Source of the DNA: Leucobacter sp. UT-8R-CII-1-4
GTDB taxonomy: Bacteria; Actinomycetota; Actinomycetes; Actinomycetales; Microbacteriaceae
DNA length: 64,000 nucleotides
Direction: 5' to 3'
Assembly: GCF_030010235.1 (NCBI RefSeq)
Contig: NZ_JASCRS010000001.1
Location: forward strand, 248,001-312,000
The translations under genes were made by a program, and so were the position numbers. This document shows, piece after piece, positions 8,931 to 17,847 of the stretch. The notes beneath the pieces were generated by a model. It was not told the origin of the DNA. It ran no database searches and saw only the letters and a program-made list of their open reading frames with translations. Each line of letters opens with the position of its first letter. Position 1 is the first letter of the stretch.

Positions 8931-10838
8931 TCAGCGGTACAGCTCGTCAAGCATCGGCTCAAGAGCGGTGATCAGCGCGCCGCGTTTGAGCTTCATGGTT
9001 GGTGTAACCCACTTCTCAAGCTGGTCAGGCGAGAGCATGATTGTTTGCCAGCGTTTGGCCCGATCAGCTGGCACCAGCAATTCGTTCGCTCGTTCGATGG
9101 CTGCGTCTACCCTGCGAAGCAACATTTGATCGTGGCACAGTTGAATACTGTCTGTTGAAGTATTGGTCTGTGGTTTGGCACTGCGCTCGGTATCGCGATC
9201 GATGTGTGTAGCCAGTTCGTTTTCTATGATTGCGATGCCAACAAGATAGGGACGATCCGTTCCGATGAGCACGGCATGGGCAACGCACTCTTCGGCTTCG
9301 ACAGCCAGTTCCCATGGTTCCGAAGAAATCGTGCGCCCGGTTGAGGTGACAATCACGTTTTTCGCTCGCCCACGCAGCGTCAGTGATCCCGTTTCATCAA
9401 TCGACCCAAGGTCACCTGTGCGAAAGTAACCCTCGAAAAAGGCATCAGCGTCTTGTTCGGACCGGTAGTACCCGGCAAATACACCAACTCCTTTTGCAAG
9501 CACCTCTCCGGTTGAACTTATTGCGACGGTGTTCCCCGGCAACGGAGTTCCCACGGTTCCGGCGCGGAGATTACCTGGTCTGCCGCCCACAAGTGGCGCC
9601 GTAGTCTCGGTGAGTCCGTATCCTTCGATCACCGGTACACCAATGCCACGGAAGAACAGTGACAGTTCGGGGTCAAGCGTGGCCGCACCCGAAAGCAGGT
9701 ATTCAATCTGGTCGCCCATTACCCGACGCAGTCTGCGATAGAACACCTTGTCGAACACCCAACGACGTAGTCGCAGATTCAGATTTGCAGAGCTTTTGTG
9801 ACCCTGATCGTGATCTTCCAAGTGGCGGCCCCACTCGACCGCGGTGTGCTGCGCGGCTTGCCACACCATTTCAATGCGCTTCTCCCGAGCAGCTGCCGCC
9901 GCTGCGCCTCGAATTTTCTCAAGTACCCTTGGCACCACTACCAGGAAGGTGGGCCTGAGCTGCGAGAGGGCTGGGACGACCTCTTTCGGGTTTGCCAGGT
10001 GTGCAACTCTCATTCCTTTTGCCACGCAAATCAGTTGCAGTGCACGACCAAGCACGTGAGTGAGTGGCAAGAACAGAATCGTATTGCCATCTTCTTTCAC
10101 CACTTCTTGATAGGCAGCTGCAGTGTTGAGCACTTGACCAACAAGATTGCCGTGAGTGATGAGCGCTCCTTTTGGATCGCCTGTGGTGCCTGAGGTGTAC
10201 ACCACAGTTGCCACGTCCTCAAGACCCGCTCTCATTCGCCGTGTCTGCAACTCTTGCTCTTCGACTGCCCTACCGCGGTCCGCTAACTCAAGCAGCCCTC
10301 GCACACTTGGGTGTGCCGTTTCGCGAGCACACTCATCAAGCACAAAAAACTGCGGCTGCTGCCGCACACTCACGCAGACGGTTTCCAGTCGTTCAGCGGT
10401 TTCGATATCGCCCACAAATGCCACCTTCGGCTGCATATCTGAAAGAATCACACGCATTTGAGCTGCCGTAGCAGTCTCATACATTGGCACCACAATTGCA
10501 CCGGCAAAGAGTGCGGCAAAATCAACCACGGCCCAGAGGTACTGCGTAGACGCAACAATCATTACGGCGTCACCAGGCTGAACTCCGCTGGCGATGAGAC
10601 CCTTCGCGATCTTTGAAACCTGGTCAACAAAGTCGATGGTCGTCACTTGCCTCCATGCTCCGCTCGCTGATTGATCGGATGGCGGTCGTTCAAACGCAAT
10701 GTGCGATGGTGAGGTACGACTTCGCTCGGCTACCAGGTCGGTGACGTTTCGGACCCATGAAGTATCAACCAGCGTGGGCGCACTGGAAACTTGAACAATA
10801 GTCTCGGGAGCCGAGTCGTCGATTGGAAGTGTTTGCAT
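8931..10838 (-). CDS. Long-chain fatty-acid-CoA ligase (AMP-binding)
   Basis: The 635-residue length and motifs VVYTSGTTGDPKGALITHGN (phosphate-binding loop), GYGLTETTAP (adenylation motif), YFRTGDLG and a C-terminal LKRG lysine region define an ANL-superfamily acyl-CoA synthetase of the long-chain FadD15-like class. It activates fatty acids with ATP and CoA at the membrane. The ATG has AAGGAAGG upstream. It lies 54 bp after the MMPL transporter gene and 32 bp before the DUF1295 gene, all on the minus strand: a probable lipid-handling operon. Confidence 0.93.
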   Translation of the reverse strand: MQTLPIDDSAPETIVQVSSAPTLVDTSWVRNVTDLVAERSRTSPSHIAFERPPSDQSASGAWRQVTTIDFVDQVSKIAKGLIASGVQPGDAVMIVASTQYLWAVVDFAALFAGAIVVPMYETATAAQMRVILSDMQPKVAFVGDIETAERLETVCVSVRQQPQFFVLDECARETAHPSVRGLLELADRGRAVEEQELQTRRMRAGLEDVATVVYTSGTTGDPKGALITHGNLVGQVLNTAAAYQEVVKEDGNTILFLPLTHVLGRALQLICVAKGMRVAHLANPKEVVPALSQLRPTFLVVVPRVLEKIRGAAAAAAREKRIEMVWQAAQHTAVEWGRHLEDHDQGHKSSANLNLRLRRWVFDKVFYRRLRRVMGDQIEYLLSGAATLDPELSLFFRGIGVPVIEGYGLTETTAPLVGGRPGNLRAGTVGTPLPGNTVAISSTGEVLAKGVGVFAGYYRSEQDADAFFEGYFRTGDLGSIDETGSLTLRGRAKNVIVTSTGRTISSEPWELAVEAEECVAHAVLIGTDRPYLVGIAIIENELATHIDRDTERSAKPQTNTSTDSIQLCHDQMLLRRVDAAIERANELLVPADRAKRWQTIMLSPDQLEKWVTPTMKLKRGALITALEPMLDELYR

Positions 10839-10892
10839 GAGGGGTACCTTCCTTGGAGTGTCGAGCAGGCTGAACTTGCCGCAAGTTCGCGG

Positions 10893-13079
10893 CTATTTGC
10901 CTCCTGAAGAGAGTTTTGACGGCCACCAAATCTTGCGTCCGATATCGCTCGCTATGGCCGGCACGAGGAGCGAGCGAACGATAAAGGTGTCAAGCAGCAC
11001 ACCGAAGGCAACGATGAAGGCGATCTGCACGAGGAACAGAATCGGGATCACCGCGAGCGCCGCGAAGGTCGCGGCAAGCACCAGGCCAGCTGAGGTAATC
11101 ACCCCGCCGGTGATAGCAAGGCCTCTCGAAATTCCCTCACGGGTACCGTGCGCGAGTGATTCCTCTCGCACTCTGGTCATCAAGAAAATGTTGTAGTCGA
11201 TGCCAAGTGCGACCAGGAAGACAAATCCATAGAGTGGCACTGCCGGGTCAACTCCCGGGAACTGAAAGACATGATTAAACATCAGTGCGGCGACCCCGAG
11301 CGCTGTGCCGAAGGACAGCACCGTGGTGGCGATCAAGATGAGGGGCGCCACGATGGATCGCAGCAGCAGCATCAAGATAATCAGAATGACGAACAGCACG
11401 ACAGGAATGATCAACGTGCGATCGTGTATCGACGCATCATTTGTATCAATCGCAGTGGCCGTGACACCGCCAACAAGCACACCGGTGCCATCAAGTTGTT
11501 GCCGCAAATCACGCACAGTCTGCGCGGCAGCTTCGGAATCAGCCGCGTCACCAAGTGTCGCCTGAAGCAGCACATCACCGTTGGCGACCAATGCGGTGGG
11601 TGTCGGAGCATTTGGGCCGCCAAAGCCCTGAATGCCGTCGGCGGTGATCTGCGCTGATCCGCTTGGCGCATCTGCCGAAACCACCGAGACGCTATCGATT
11701 CCGTCGTTCTCAAGCAGCATCGAAGCTGTCTGCTGCATAGATGCGGCATCTGTGATCACGTAAACCGGACTACCCGAGCCACCCGGGAAGTGTTCGCCGA
11801 GCGCCCGCTGTCCGTCGCGGGCCTCGCTCGTGCCGAGCACGAGGTCAGACTGGGGCACCCCAGAAGCGTCGAGTTGGGTTGCCCCGAAAACTCCGAGCAG
11901 CAGGGCAAGCGTCGTGATGATCCAGATTGGGCGTGGGCGGGCACGAACTGCACGGGCAAGCTTCGCCCAGATTCCGCCGTGCATTCCGTGCTCAGCTGCC
12001 ACCTCTGCTGGGGCATAAGTTGGCGTTTTCGGCCAGAACGAGGCGCGACCAAAGGCAAAGAGCAGTGCCGGGAGCAGCGTCAAGGCGGCGAGCATCGCAA
12101 ACAGGATGCCAACTGCGGCGACCGGACCAAGCGAACTATTGGATTTCAGGTCTGAAAGCAACAGGCAAAGCAGTCCAGCAATCACGGTGCCGCCCGAGGC
12201 CAAAATCGGTTCGATTGACCCCCGAATTGCCTGCATCGTGGCGGCGCCGCGATCCCGCGTGCTACGTAATTCTTCGCGATATCGAGATACGTAAAGCAGC
12301 GAATAGTCGGTAGCGGCACCGATCACCAGAATGAACAAGATGCCCTGGGTCTGACCGGAGAGCATAAATAGCCCCCATTTTGCCAGCCACCAGTTTGCAA
12401 GCAGGGCAACTGTGAGCGCCATCAAGCTGGTCGTGAGTACCGCAACAGGCAACAGCAATGAGCGGTACACGATGATCAGAATGATGAACACCGCGAGTAG
12501 CGCGACCCCGAGCAGCAGCCCGTCGATCCCCGAAAACCCCTTGACCAGGTCAGCAGTGAACCCGGCTGGACCGGTGACGTAGACCTGAACCCCGGCTGGA
12601 GCTTGTTCGTTCAGATAGCTGCTGATCGCATCGGTGACGTCTCGAATGTTCTCTTTGCTCTCGATTGGCACAAACACCTGGGCGGCTTTGCCGTCGGCAG
12701 ATGGAATGAGCGGTGAGAGGTCGGTGCCAAGACCGGGGACCTGAGCGGGGAGATCTGCTACCGCCTCAGAGAGCTGCGTCAAGTCGGTCTCGTCGATGGC
12801 GCTTTCGGAAACCAGTACCACTACGGCCGGAATCTCTTTTGAATCACGGAATTCGCCGAGCCGTTCTTGCACCTTGGTTGCTTCGGCAGAGCTAGGCAGG
12901 TAGGCGGTCTGATCGTTGGAAGATACCTCGGAGATCTTCCCGAAGTACGGGCCTCCAATTCCACCGGCAGCAACCCACACCAGGATCAGCAGTGCCGGGA
13001 CAAACACCCTCAAGGCACGGCGCCACCCGCTCGCACGGGCTTCACCGGGTGCAAGATCTTCTTCGACGCGCTTGTTCAT
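10893..13079 (-). CDS. MMPL-family RND transporter
   Basis: A protein of about 728 residues with two repeats of six transmembrane helices, each after a large extracytoplasmic loop, and the MMPL proton-relay motifs IGAATDYSLLYVSRYREEL in the first half and LGIDYNIFLMTRVREE in the second. I chose the ATG at 13079 (MNKRVEED) because a GGGGA sequence lies 5 nt upstream; a TTG 24 nt earlier is possible. MMPL proteins export lipids or hydrophobic molecules using proton motive force. The following acyl-CoA ligase and the divergent MarR gene suggest a regulated lipid or drug export system. Confidence 0.93.
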   Translation of the reverse strand: MNKRVEEDLAPGEARASGWRRALRVFVPALLILVWVAAGGIGGPYFGKISEVSSNDQTAYLPSSAEATKVQERLGEFRDSKEIPAVVVLVSESAIDETDLTQLSEAVADLPAQVPGLGTDLSPLIPSADGKAAQVFVPIESKENIRDVTDAISSYLNEQAPAGVQVYVTGPAGFTADLVKGFSGIDGLLLGVALLAVFIILIIVYRSLLLPVAVLTTSLMALTVALLANWWLAKWGLFMLSGQTQGILFILVIGAATDYSLLYVSRYREELRSTRDRGAATMQAIRGSIEPILASGGTVIAGLLCLLLSDLKSNSSLGPVAAVGILFAMLAALTLLPALLFAFGRASFWPKTPTYAPAEVAAEHGMHGGIWAKLARAVRARPRPIWIITTLALLLGVFGATQLDASGVPQSDLVLGTSEARDGQRALGEHFPGGSGSPVYVITDAASMQQTASMLLENDGIDSVSVVSADAPSGSAQITADGIQGFGGPNAPTPTALVANGDVLLQATLGDAADSEAAAQTVRDLRQQLDGTGVLVGGVTATAIDTNDASIHDRTLIIPVVLFVILIILMLLLRSIVAPLILIATTVLSFGTALGVAALMFNHVFQFPGVDPAVPLYGFVFLVALGIDYNIFLMTRVREESLAHGTREGISRGLAITGGVITSAGLVLAATFAALAVIPILFLVQIAFIVAFGVLLDTFIVRSLLVPAIASDIGRKIWWPSKLSSGGK

Positions 13080-13110
13080 CACATTCCCCATTTTGCTAGC
13101 CAAGTTGCGT

Positions 13111-13153
13111 TATCTAACCAAGTTAAAATATTTATTTAGGCTAACATAGCACC
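13111..13153. promoter_or_regulatory. Divergent MMPL/MarR control region with possible operator and iron half-box
   Basis: The 74 bp between the two starts contain TAACCAAGTTA (13115-13125, a palindrome around CAA) and, at 13131-13149, a stretch matching the DtxR consensus at 14 of 19 positions with a perfect TTAGGCTAA core. TAACAT at 13142-13147 resembles a -10 box and ends 6 nt before the MarR ATG, with no Shine-Dalgarno sequence, so the marR-type mRNA may be leaderless. Operator roles are inferred. Confidence 0.5.
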
Positions 13154-13726
13154 ATGTCTGAGAAGAATGGGCCTCTCGCAGACCATTCAGGCCTGTATCA
13201 AGTCGAGCACAACGACCCAACCGGTCGTCTCATTGATCGCTCCAGCCACGACGCCGAATCCGTCGCAGACATCGGAAAACTTATGGCAGCACTCGGCGCG
13301 CTTCGCGAAGCGGAGGATCGCCTCTCCGAGGCCTCACTGAAGTACATGAAGCTTGGCGTGACCGACATGCGAGCACTCCACTACCTCATTGTGATGTCAA
13401 ACCGAGGCGAAATCATCACCCCTGGCGCACTCGCCACACATCTTCGGATCTCGACCGCCTCGATCACCAAAATGCTCGATCGCTTGGAACGCGGCGGCCA
13501 CATCACCCGCGAGATTCACCCGCAAGATCGACGCACCTTCGCGATTCAGATCACCGCGGACACCCGCGAAGCTGCAATGCAGACCGTGGGCAGACAACAG
13601 GCGAAACGCTTCCATGCTGCGGCACGCCTCACGAGCGAAGAGCGCGAAGTCGTGACCCGCTTTTTGCGCGATATGGCCAGCGAACTCGACGTATCAAACG
13701 AGCCCTGGGCAAACGGCCTGGGCTAA
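13154..13726 (+). CDS. MarR-family transcriptional regulator
   Basis: The 190-residue protein has a MarR winged helix: RALHYLIVM, then HLRISTASITKMLDRLERGG (recognition helix) and the wing IHPQDRRTFAIQIT. It also has an N-terminal extension of about 40 residues before the usual fold. It is divergent from the MMPL transporter gene, the usual arrangement for a local repressor of an efflux pump that responds to the pump's substrate. There is no Shine-Dalgarno before the ATG; a -10-like box ends 6 nt upstream, pointing to leaderless translation. Confidence 0.9.
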   Translation: MSEKNGPLADHSGLYQVEHNDPTGRLIDRSSHDAESVADIGKLMAALGALREAEDRLSEASLKYMKLGVTDMRALHYLIVMSNRGEIITPGALATHLRISTASITKMLDRLERGGHITREIHPQDRRTFAIQITADTREAAMQTVGRQQAKRFHAAARLTSEEREVVTRFLRDMASELDVSNEPWANGLG

Positions 13727-13929
13727 CAGCTCCCCCGCGCAGCTAGGAACAGTTGACAAGCCGCGCAAACCGCGAGAATTCAGAGTTCAGAGATTCACGC
13801 AGGACCTCTCCTTACCGAACCATTGAAGCTACCGAGCAAGCTTGCTATCGTTCGAGGAAATAAGGCGAGAGTTGAATCCAATTCGACGCTTTTAAGCGCA
13901 CGTTGAGGTGAGCCGAGAGGCAGGCAGCA

Positions 13930-14469
13930 TTGCACAAGATTCGAGGCATTCTCGCCGTCTACGCGCTACTTGTCACCGCACTCTCTAGTTGCAGCGCTCC
14001 ACCCCCACAAGCAACCGCCTCCAAACAAGATACGGAGGCCGCGCCAGAGCAACGGGAGGCCACCCCAGGAGGCATGGCCGCTACTGGCGAGCTTGTCTCT
14101 ACTAGCGGCGAGAAGATTTCAGGCACCGTGCTGGTCACCGTTAATGAGCCAGCAAAAGGGCCACCTCCAACCACCCTGAATGCCACCATTACGTTCTCCG
14201 ACCTCAGCATTCCCTACGAGAATGTCCAAGTCGGCGGAACACTCTCTGGCAAGGCGATAGACCCTTGTTTCGATACCGGGAGTCGCGCGGGCGGCGGGGA
14301 GATTTCGCCCAATTCTCTGGGTTTCGCAGAAGCGCTCATGCCAATTATGGTGCAGGGCGAGACGGTGCAAGAGGTAGTGCTTTACCTTAGCGATGCCCCG
14401 GTCGACGAAGACAGCAATTGTTTGCAGTTGATCGTGGCAAGAGCCGCCCTCAACTGGCAATCGCAATAA
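13930..14469 (+). CDS. Hypothetical lipoprotein
   Basis: The 179-residue protein has a signal peptide ending in LSSC (Cys21), a Pro/Glu/Ala-rich linker to about residue 50, and a small beta-rich domain with two later cysteines (near residues 114 and 156) that could form a disulfide. I do not recognise the domain. The start is TTG with GAGAGG about 9 nt upstream. It stands alone: 203 bp follow the MarR gene and 175 bp precede siderophore locus 2. Surface location is supported by the lipobox; function unknown. Confidence 0.7.
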   Translation: MHKIRGILAVYALLVTALSSCSAPPPQATASKQDTEAAPEQREATPGGMAATGELVSTSGEKISGTVLVTVNEPAKGPPPTTLNATITFSDLSIPYENVQVGGTLSGKAIDPCFDTGSRAGGGEISPNSLGFAEALMPIMVQGETVQEVVLYLSDAPVDEDSNCLQLIVARAALNWQSQ

Positions 14470-14585
14470 CGCGCTCGCGCGATTGTAGCCACAAAAGATC
14501 GCTTTTGGGCAACGTTTTGGCTGCGCTCAGGCGACCCTCAGCGGAATTCGACACTTCACTCAGAAAAGCGTTAGTGTGATGTTGC

Positions 14586-14604
14586 TTAGGTTTACCTAAC
14601 TAAG
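14586..14604 (+). promoter_or_regulatory. DtxR/IdeR-like iron box upstream of siderophore locus 2
   Basis: TTAGGTTTACCTAACTAAG contains the perfect palindrome TTAGGTTTACCTAA and matches the 19-bp DtxR consensus at 13 positions. It lies about 40 bp before the ATG of the binding protein. The tight spacing of the two half-sites differs from the canonical box but is the same as in the box at 53735-53748. Confidence 0.68.
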
Positions 14605-14644
14605 TGCAGATGAACTCACACCCTTGCTAGGAGAACACGTCACA

Positions 14645-15640
14645 ATGGCATCAATGAAGCGTCGCGGACTCGTCACGCTCGCAGGCATCGCAGTCGCAGC
14701 ACTCGCCCTCACCGGTTGCTCAAACGGCAACTCGGCAACCGAAGAGGCGCCAGAAAAGGGCAGCACCGCAGAATTCCCGGTCACCGTGACCGACATGGCA
14801 GGCAACGAAGTGACCATCGAGAGCGCAGACAGCGTAATCGTCACCGACAACCGCCTGTTCCAGCTCGTCTCAGACTGGGGCATTGAGCTTTCGGCAGCAC
14901 CTCGTGCACTGATGAGCCCAAACAACCCAATGGTTAAGGACGAAGCAATCCTCGACCTCGGCACCCACCGCGAGCCAGACTTCGAGAAGGTTGTCGCAGC
15001 AGACCCCGACCTCATCATCAACGGCTACCGCTACGGCGGGTACGAAGAGGACCTGCAGAAGGCAGCCCCCGAGGCAGCCATCGTTGTCATGGACAACGAA
15101 GAGCTCAGCACCGATGAGTACCTCGTGCAGAGCACCGAACTGCTCGGAGAAATCTTTGGCAAGCAGGACGAGGCAAAGGCCGTCGTAGACAACCTGCACA
15201 AGGCAGTCAAGGAAGCCAAGGACGCTTACGATCCAAAGGTCAGCGTTATGGGCCTCGTCACCAGCGGCAACGAGATTCGTTACTCGTCACCAGTCGACGG
15301 TCGCGGCGCGAGCGTGTTCTTCAGCCTGCTTGAACTCACCCCCGCACTCGATGCAGAGGGATCGGCAAACCACCAGGGCGACGACATCTCGATCGAAGCA
15401 ATCGCAGAGGCGAACGCCGACTTCTTCCTGGTATTGGATCGTGACGCAGCCTTCGCAGACACGCAAGAGGTCACCCCAGCGCTCGAGCTCATCAAGGGCT
15501 CAGCATCACTAGCCACCGTTCCTGCGGTTGTAAATGACGCCATCTATGTCATGCCAGGTGACTTCTACCTGACCGAAGACATCGTCACCTACACCACCGT
15601 GCTGAATGAGCTGACCGCTTCGTTCAAGTCGCTCAAGTAA
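14645..15640 (+). CDS. Iron-siderophore ABC transporter substrate-binding lipoprotein (locus 2)
   Basis: A signal peptide ends in LTGC (Cys25), followed by a siderophore-binding fold (EFPVTVTDMAGNEVTIES, then VVAADPDLIINGYRYGG). I chose the ATG at 14645 because AGGAGA lies about 10 nt upstream; a TTG 21 nt earlier would place that sequence inside the gene. It is acidic and Lys/Glu-rich, like the YclQ/CeuE class that binds catecholate siderophores; that class assignment is tentative. It heads a binding protein-permease-permease-ATPase operon behind an iron box, with a strong hairpin after its stop. Confidence 0.92.
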   Translation: MASMKRRGLVTLAGIAVAALALTGCSNGNSATEEAPEKGSTAEFPVTVTDMAGNEVTIESADSVIVTDNRLFQLVSDWGIELSAAPRALMSPNNPMVKDEAILDLGTHREPDFEKVVAADPDLIINGYRYGGYEEDLQKAAPEAAIVVMDNEELSTDEYLVQSTELLGEIFGKQDEAKAVVDNLHKAVKEAKDAYDPKVSVMGLVTSGNEIRYSSPVDGRGASVFFSLLELTPALDAEGSANHQGDDISIEAIAEANADFFLVLDRDAAFADTQEVTPALELIKGSASLATVPAVVNDAIYVMPGDFYLTEDIVTYTTVLNELTASFKSLK

Positions 15641-15660
15641 CGGGCACGAACGCGAAACCG

Positions 15661-15694
15661 CTTTGCCCCGGCTACTCACCGAGCCGGGGCAAAG
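15661..15694 (+). terminator. Strong intra-operon hairpin after the locus 2 binding protein
   Basis: Perfect 13-bp arms CTTTGCCCCGGCT (15661-15673) and AGCCGGGGCAAAG (15682-15694) with an 8-nt loop, lying between the binding-protein stop and the first permease. No U-run follows, so it is more likely a 3'-end stabiliser or partial attenuator that keeps binding-protein mRNA in excess over the permeases than a full terminator. Confidence 0.75.
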
Positions 15695-15716
15695 CCACGC
15701 AAGAACGAAGGCTTCC

Positions 15717-16757
15717 ATGAGCACCCAGGCTCCCCTACCGGCCAAGCGAGTCACAAATGTAGACGCGCTTGCATCTTCGCGTTCCTACGCGCCGCAAAGC
15801 CGATTGCGCAAGTATGCGTCACTCGGCATTGCCATTCTTCTCACGCTCGGCCTGCTGACCGCATCGGTATGCATCGGTGTCGCCGATATCACCGACACCG
15901 TCGGTCGAGGCCATGAGTTCACCTGGATCACCCGAATTCCGCGCACCGTTGCCCTTGTTTTGGCCGGCGCGAGTATGGCAATGGCCGGGCTGATCATGCA
16001 GTTGATGACTCAAAACCGTTTCGTCGAACCGACAACGGTTGGCACAACAGAGTGGGCAGGGCTCGGCCTCCTGCTCAGCTACATATTGCTGCCAAGCTCT
16101 GGGGTCTTCGCAAAAATGATTATTGCGATCCTGTTTGCTTTCACCGGAACAATGATCTTCTTTGCGTTCTTGCGAAAAGTCACACTCAAGTCTTCACTCA
16201 TTGTGCCCATCGTTGGCATCATGTTCGGCTCGGTCATTAGTGCCGTCACCACATTTCTTGCGCTGAAGTTCAACCTGATGCAGACCCTCGGCAGTTGGCT
16301 CGCCGGTCGTTTCACCGGAGTTGAAAGCGGCCGCTACGAACCGCTCTGGGTCGTCGCCATAGTGGCCGTTGTGGTGGTGCTCATCGCTAACCGCTTCACC
16401 GTGGCAGGACTCGGAAAAGACGTTGCCACAAACGTCGGCTTGAACTATGAGCGTGTGGTGCTGCTCGGCGTTGGCCTTGTCTCAATTGTGACCGGCGTGG
16501 TCACCGTGGTAATCGGCGCCCTCCCCTTCTTGGGCCTGATCGTGCCGAACCTTGTTTCGATGGTGCGCGGCGATAATCTTCGCACAAATATTCCCTGGGT
16601 CTTCATCACGGGCATCTGGATCGTCACCATCTGCGACATTCTCGGCCGAGTGATCATCATGCCGTTCGAGATTCCAGTGTCAATTGTGCTCGGCGTAGTC
16701 GGCTCCATCACGTTTATCTTCTTGCTGCTGCGTACCAGGAGGAACCTTGTCCGCTGA
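15717..16757 (+). CDS. FecCD-family siderophore permease (locus 2, first subunit)
   Basis: A polytopic FecCD permease with ITRIPRTVALVLAGASMAMAG, QLMTQNRFVEPTTVGTTEWA and GALPFLGLIVPNLVSMVRGD. The change from the usual TRNPLADP to TQNRFVEPTT is typical of the YclN/CeuB branch. I chose the ATG at 15717 (MSTQAPLP) for its GAAGG ribosome-binding sequence. It overlaps the next permease by 11 bp. With that subunit and the ATPase it forms a complete importer. Confidence 0.92.
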   Translation: MSTQAPLPAKRVTNVDALASSRSYAPQSRLRKYASLGIAILLTLGLLTASVCIGVADITDTVGRGHEFTWITRIPRTVALVLAGASMAMAGLIMQLMTQNRFVEPTTVGTTEWAGLGLLLSYILLPSSGVFAKMIIAILFAFTGTMIFFAFLRKVTLKSSLIVPIVGIMFGSVISAVTTFLALKFNLMQTLGSWLAGRFTGVESGRYEPLWVVAIVAVVVVLIANRFTVAGLGKDVATNVGLNYERVVLLGVGLVSIVTGVVTVVIGALPFLGLIVPNLVSMVRGDNLRTNIPWVFITGIWIVTICDILGRVIIMPFEIPVSIVLGVVGSITFIFLLLRTRRNLVR

Positions 16758-17847
16758 TCCAACGCCCCTCACCACACCGAACTCAGCGAGGGCAAACACG
16801 CCAATTGCAGCCGCGAGCACCAGTGAGGGCAGGCCCGGTGACGTCTCTCGTCACGTCGGCCCATATGCCAGCCGCACCCACCATCGCCGCTACTACGTGA
16901 TTCTTGGCGGCCTGATTGTTGCAGCTCTTGCCCTCACCGTGCTGCTGCTCACCTGGGGCAACTCTTACCCTCTACTCTCTGAAAAGTGGTGGCGCATTTC
17001 GGGAATGCGAGTTGACTCGCTCGTGGTGATCGCGCTCGTCACCTTCTGCCACTCTTTTGGCACCGTTGCCTTTCAAACCGTCACCAACAACCGCATCATT
17101 ACGCCCTCGATCATGGGCTTCGAGTCGCTCTATGTGTTGATTCAGACCTCGATTGTGTACTTCTTTGGCACGACCGGACTGGTAGAACTGAGCGGACTCA
17201 CGCAGTTCCTCATGCAAACCTCGATGATGGTGCTATTCGCGGTGCTGCTGTATTCGTGGCTGTTCTCAGGCAAACTGGGCAACCTGCACATCATGCTTCT
17301 GGTCGGCATTATTCTCGGCACCGGGCTCGGCGCGCTCAGCGCATTCATGCAGCGCATGCTGAACCCAAATGAATTTGATGTGCTGCTGGCACGGCTCTTC
17401 GGCAACATCGGCAATGCCAACACCAGTTATTTGCCGATCGTGATTCCGATCTGCGCCGCCACCGGCATTGCAATCTGGCTGCTCGCCAGACGACTCAACG
17501 TGCTTTCTCTTGGCGCAGAAATCAGCACAAATCTCGGCATGAACCACCGTCGCCAGGTGATGCTGATGCTGACCCTGGTCACGATTCTGATGGCAATGAG
17601 TACATCGCTTGTGGGCCCCATGACCTTCCTCGGGTTTTTGGTAGCGACTCTCGCCTATTCACTGACCGACACTTACGACCACCGGCTCATCTTCCCGATC
17701 GCCTGGCTGCTCGGCTACGTCATTTTGGGTGGCGCCTACTTCTTGCTCCGCCACGTTCTCCCGATGGTTGATGCTGTCACCATCATCGTCGAACTAATCG
17801 GCGGGCTCGCATTCCTCATCGTTATTTTGAAAAGAGGCCGACTGTGA
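16747..17847 (+). CDS. FecCD-family siderophore permease (locus 2, second subunit)
   Basis: A polytopic permease of 366 residues with a Ser/Thr/Ala-rich cytoplasmic tail of about 50 residues, then VTNNRIITPSIMGFESLYVL and GPMTFLGFLVATLAYSL, the YclO/CeuC-type variants of the FecCD motifs. The TTG start is supported by AGGAGGAACC just upstream and overlaps the end of the preceding gene. It ends in a GTGA overlap with the ATPase gene, so the three are translationally coupled. Confidence 0.92.
   Translation: MSADPTPLTTPNSARANTPIAAASTSEGRPGDVSRHVGPYASRTHHRRYYVILGGLIVAALALTVLLLTWGNSYPLLSEKWWRISGMRVDSLVVIALVTFCHSFGTVAFQTVTNNRIITPSIMGFESLYVLIQTSIVYFFGTTGLVELSGLTQFLMQTSMMVLFAVLLYSWLFSGKLGNLHIMLLVGIILGTGLGALSAFMQRMLNPNEFDVLLARLFGNIGNANTSYLPIVIPICAATGIAIWLLARRLNVLSLGAEISTNLGMNHRRQVMLMLTLVTILMAMSTSLVGPMTFLGFLVATLAYSLTDTYDHRLIFPIAWLLGYVILGGAYFLLRHVLPMVDAVTIIVELIGGLAFLIVILKRGRL

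Noticed and set aside
13835-13846. Palindrome AGCAAGCTTGCT before the hypothetical lipoprotein
   Set aside because: Isolated 12-bp palindrome without second copy or promoter context; may be chance.
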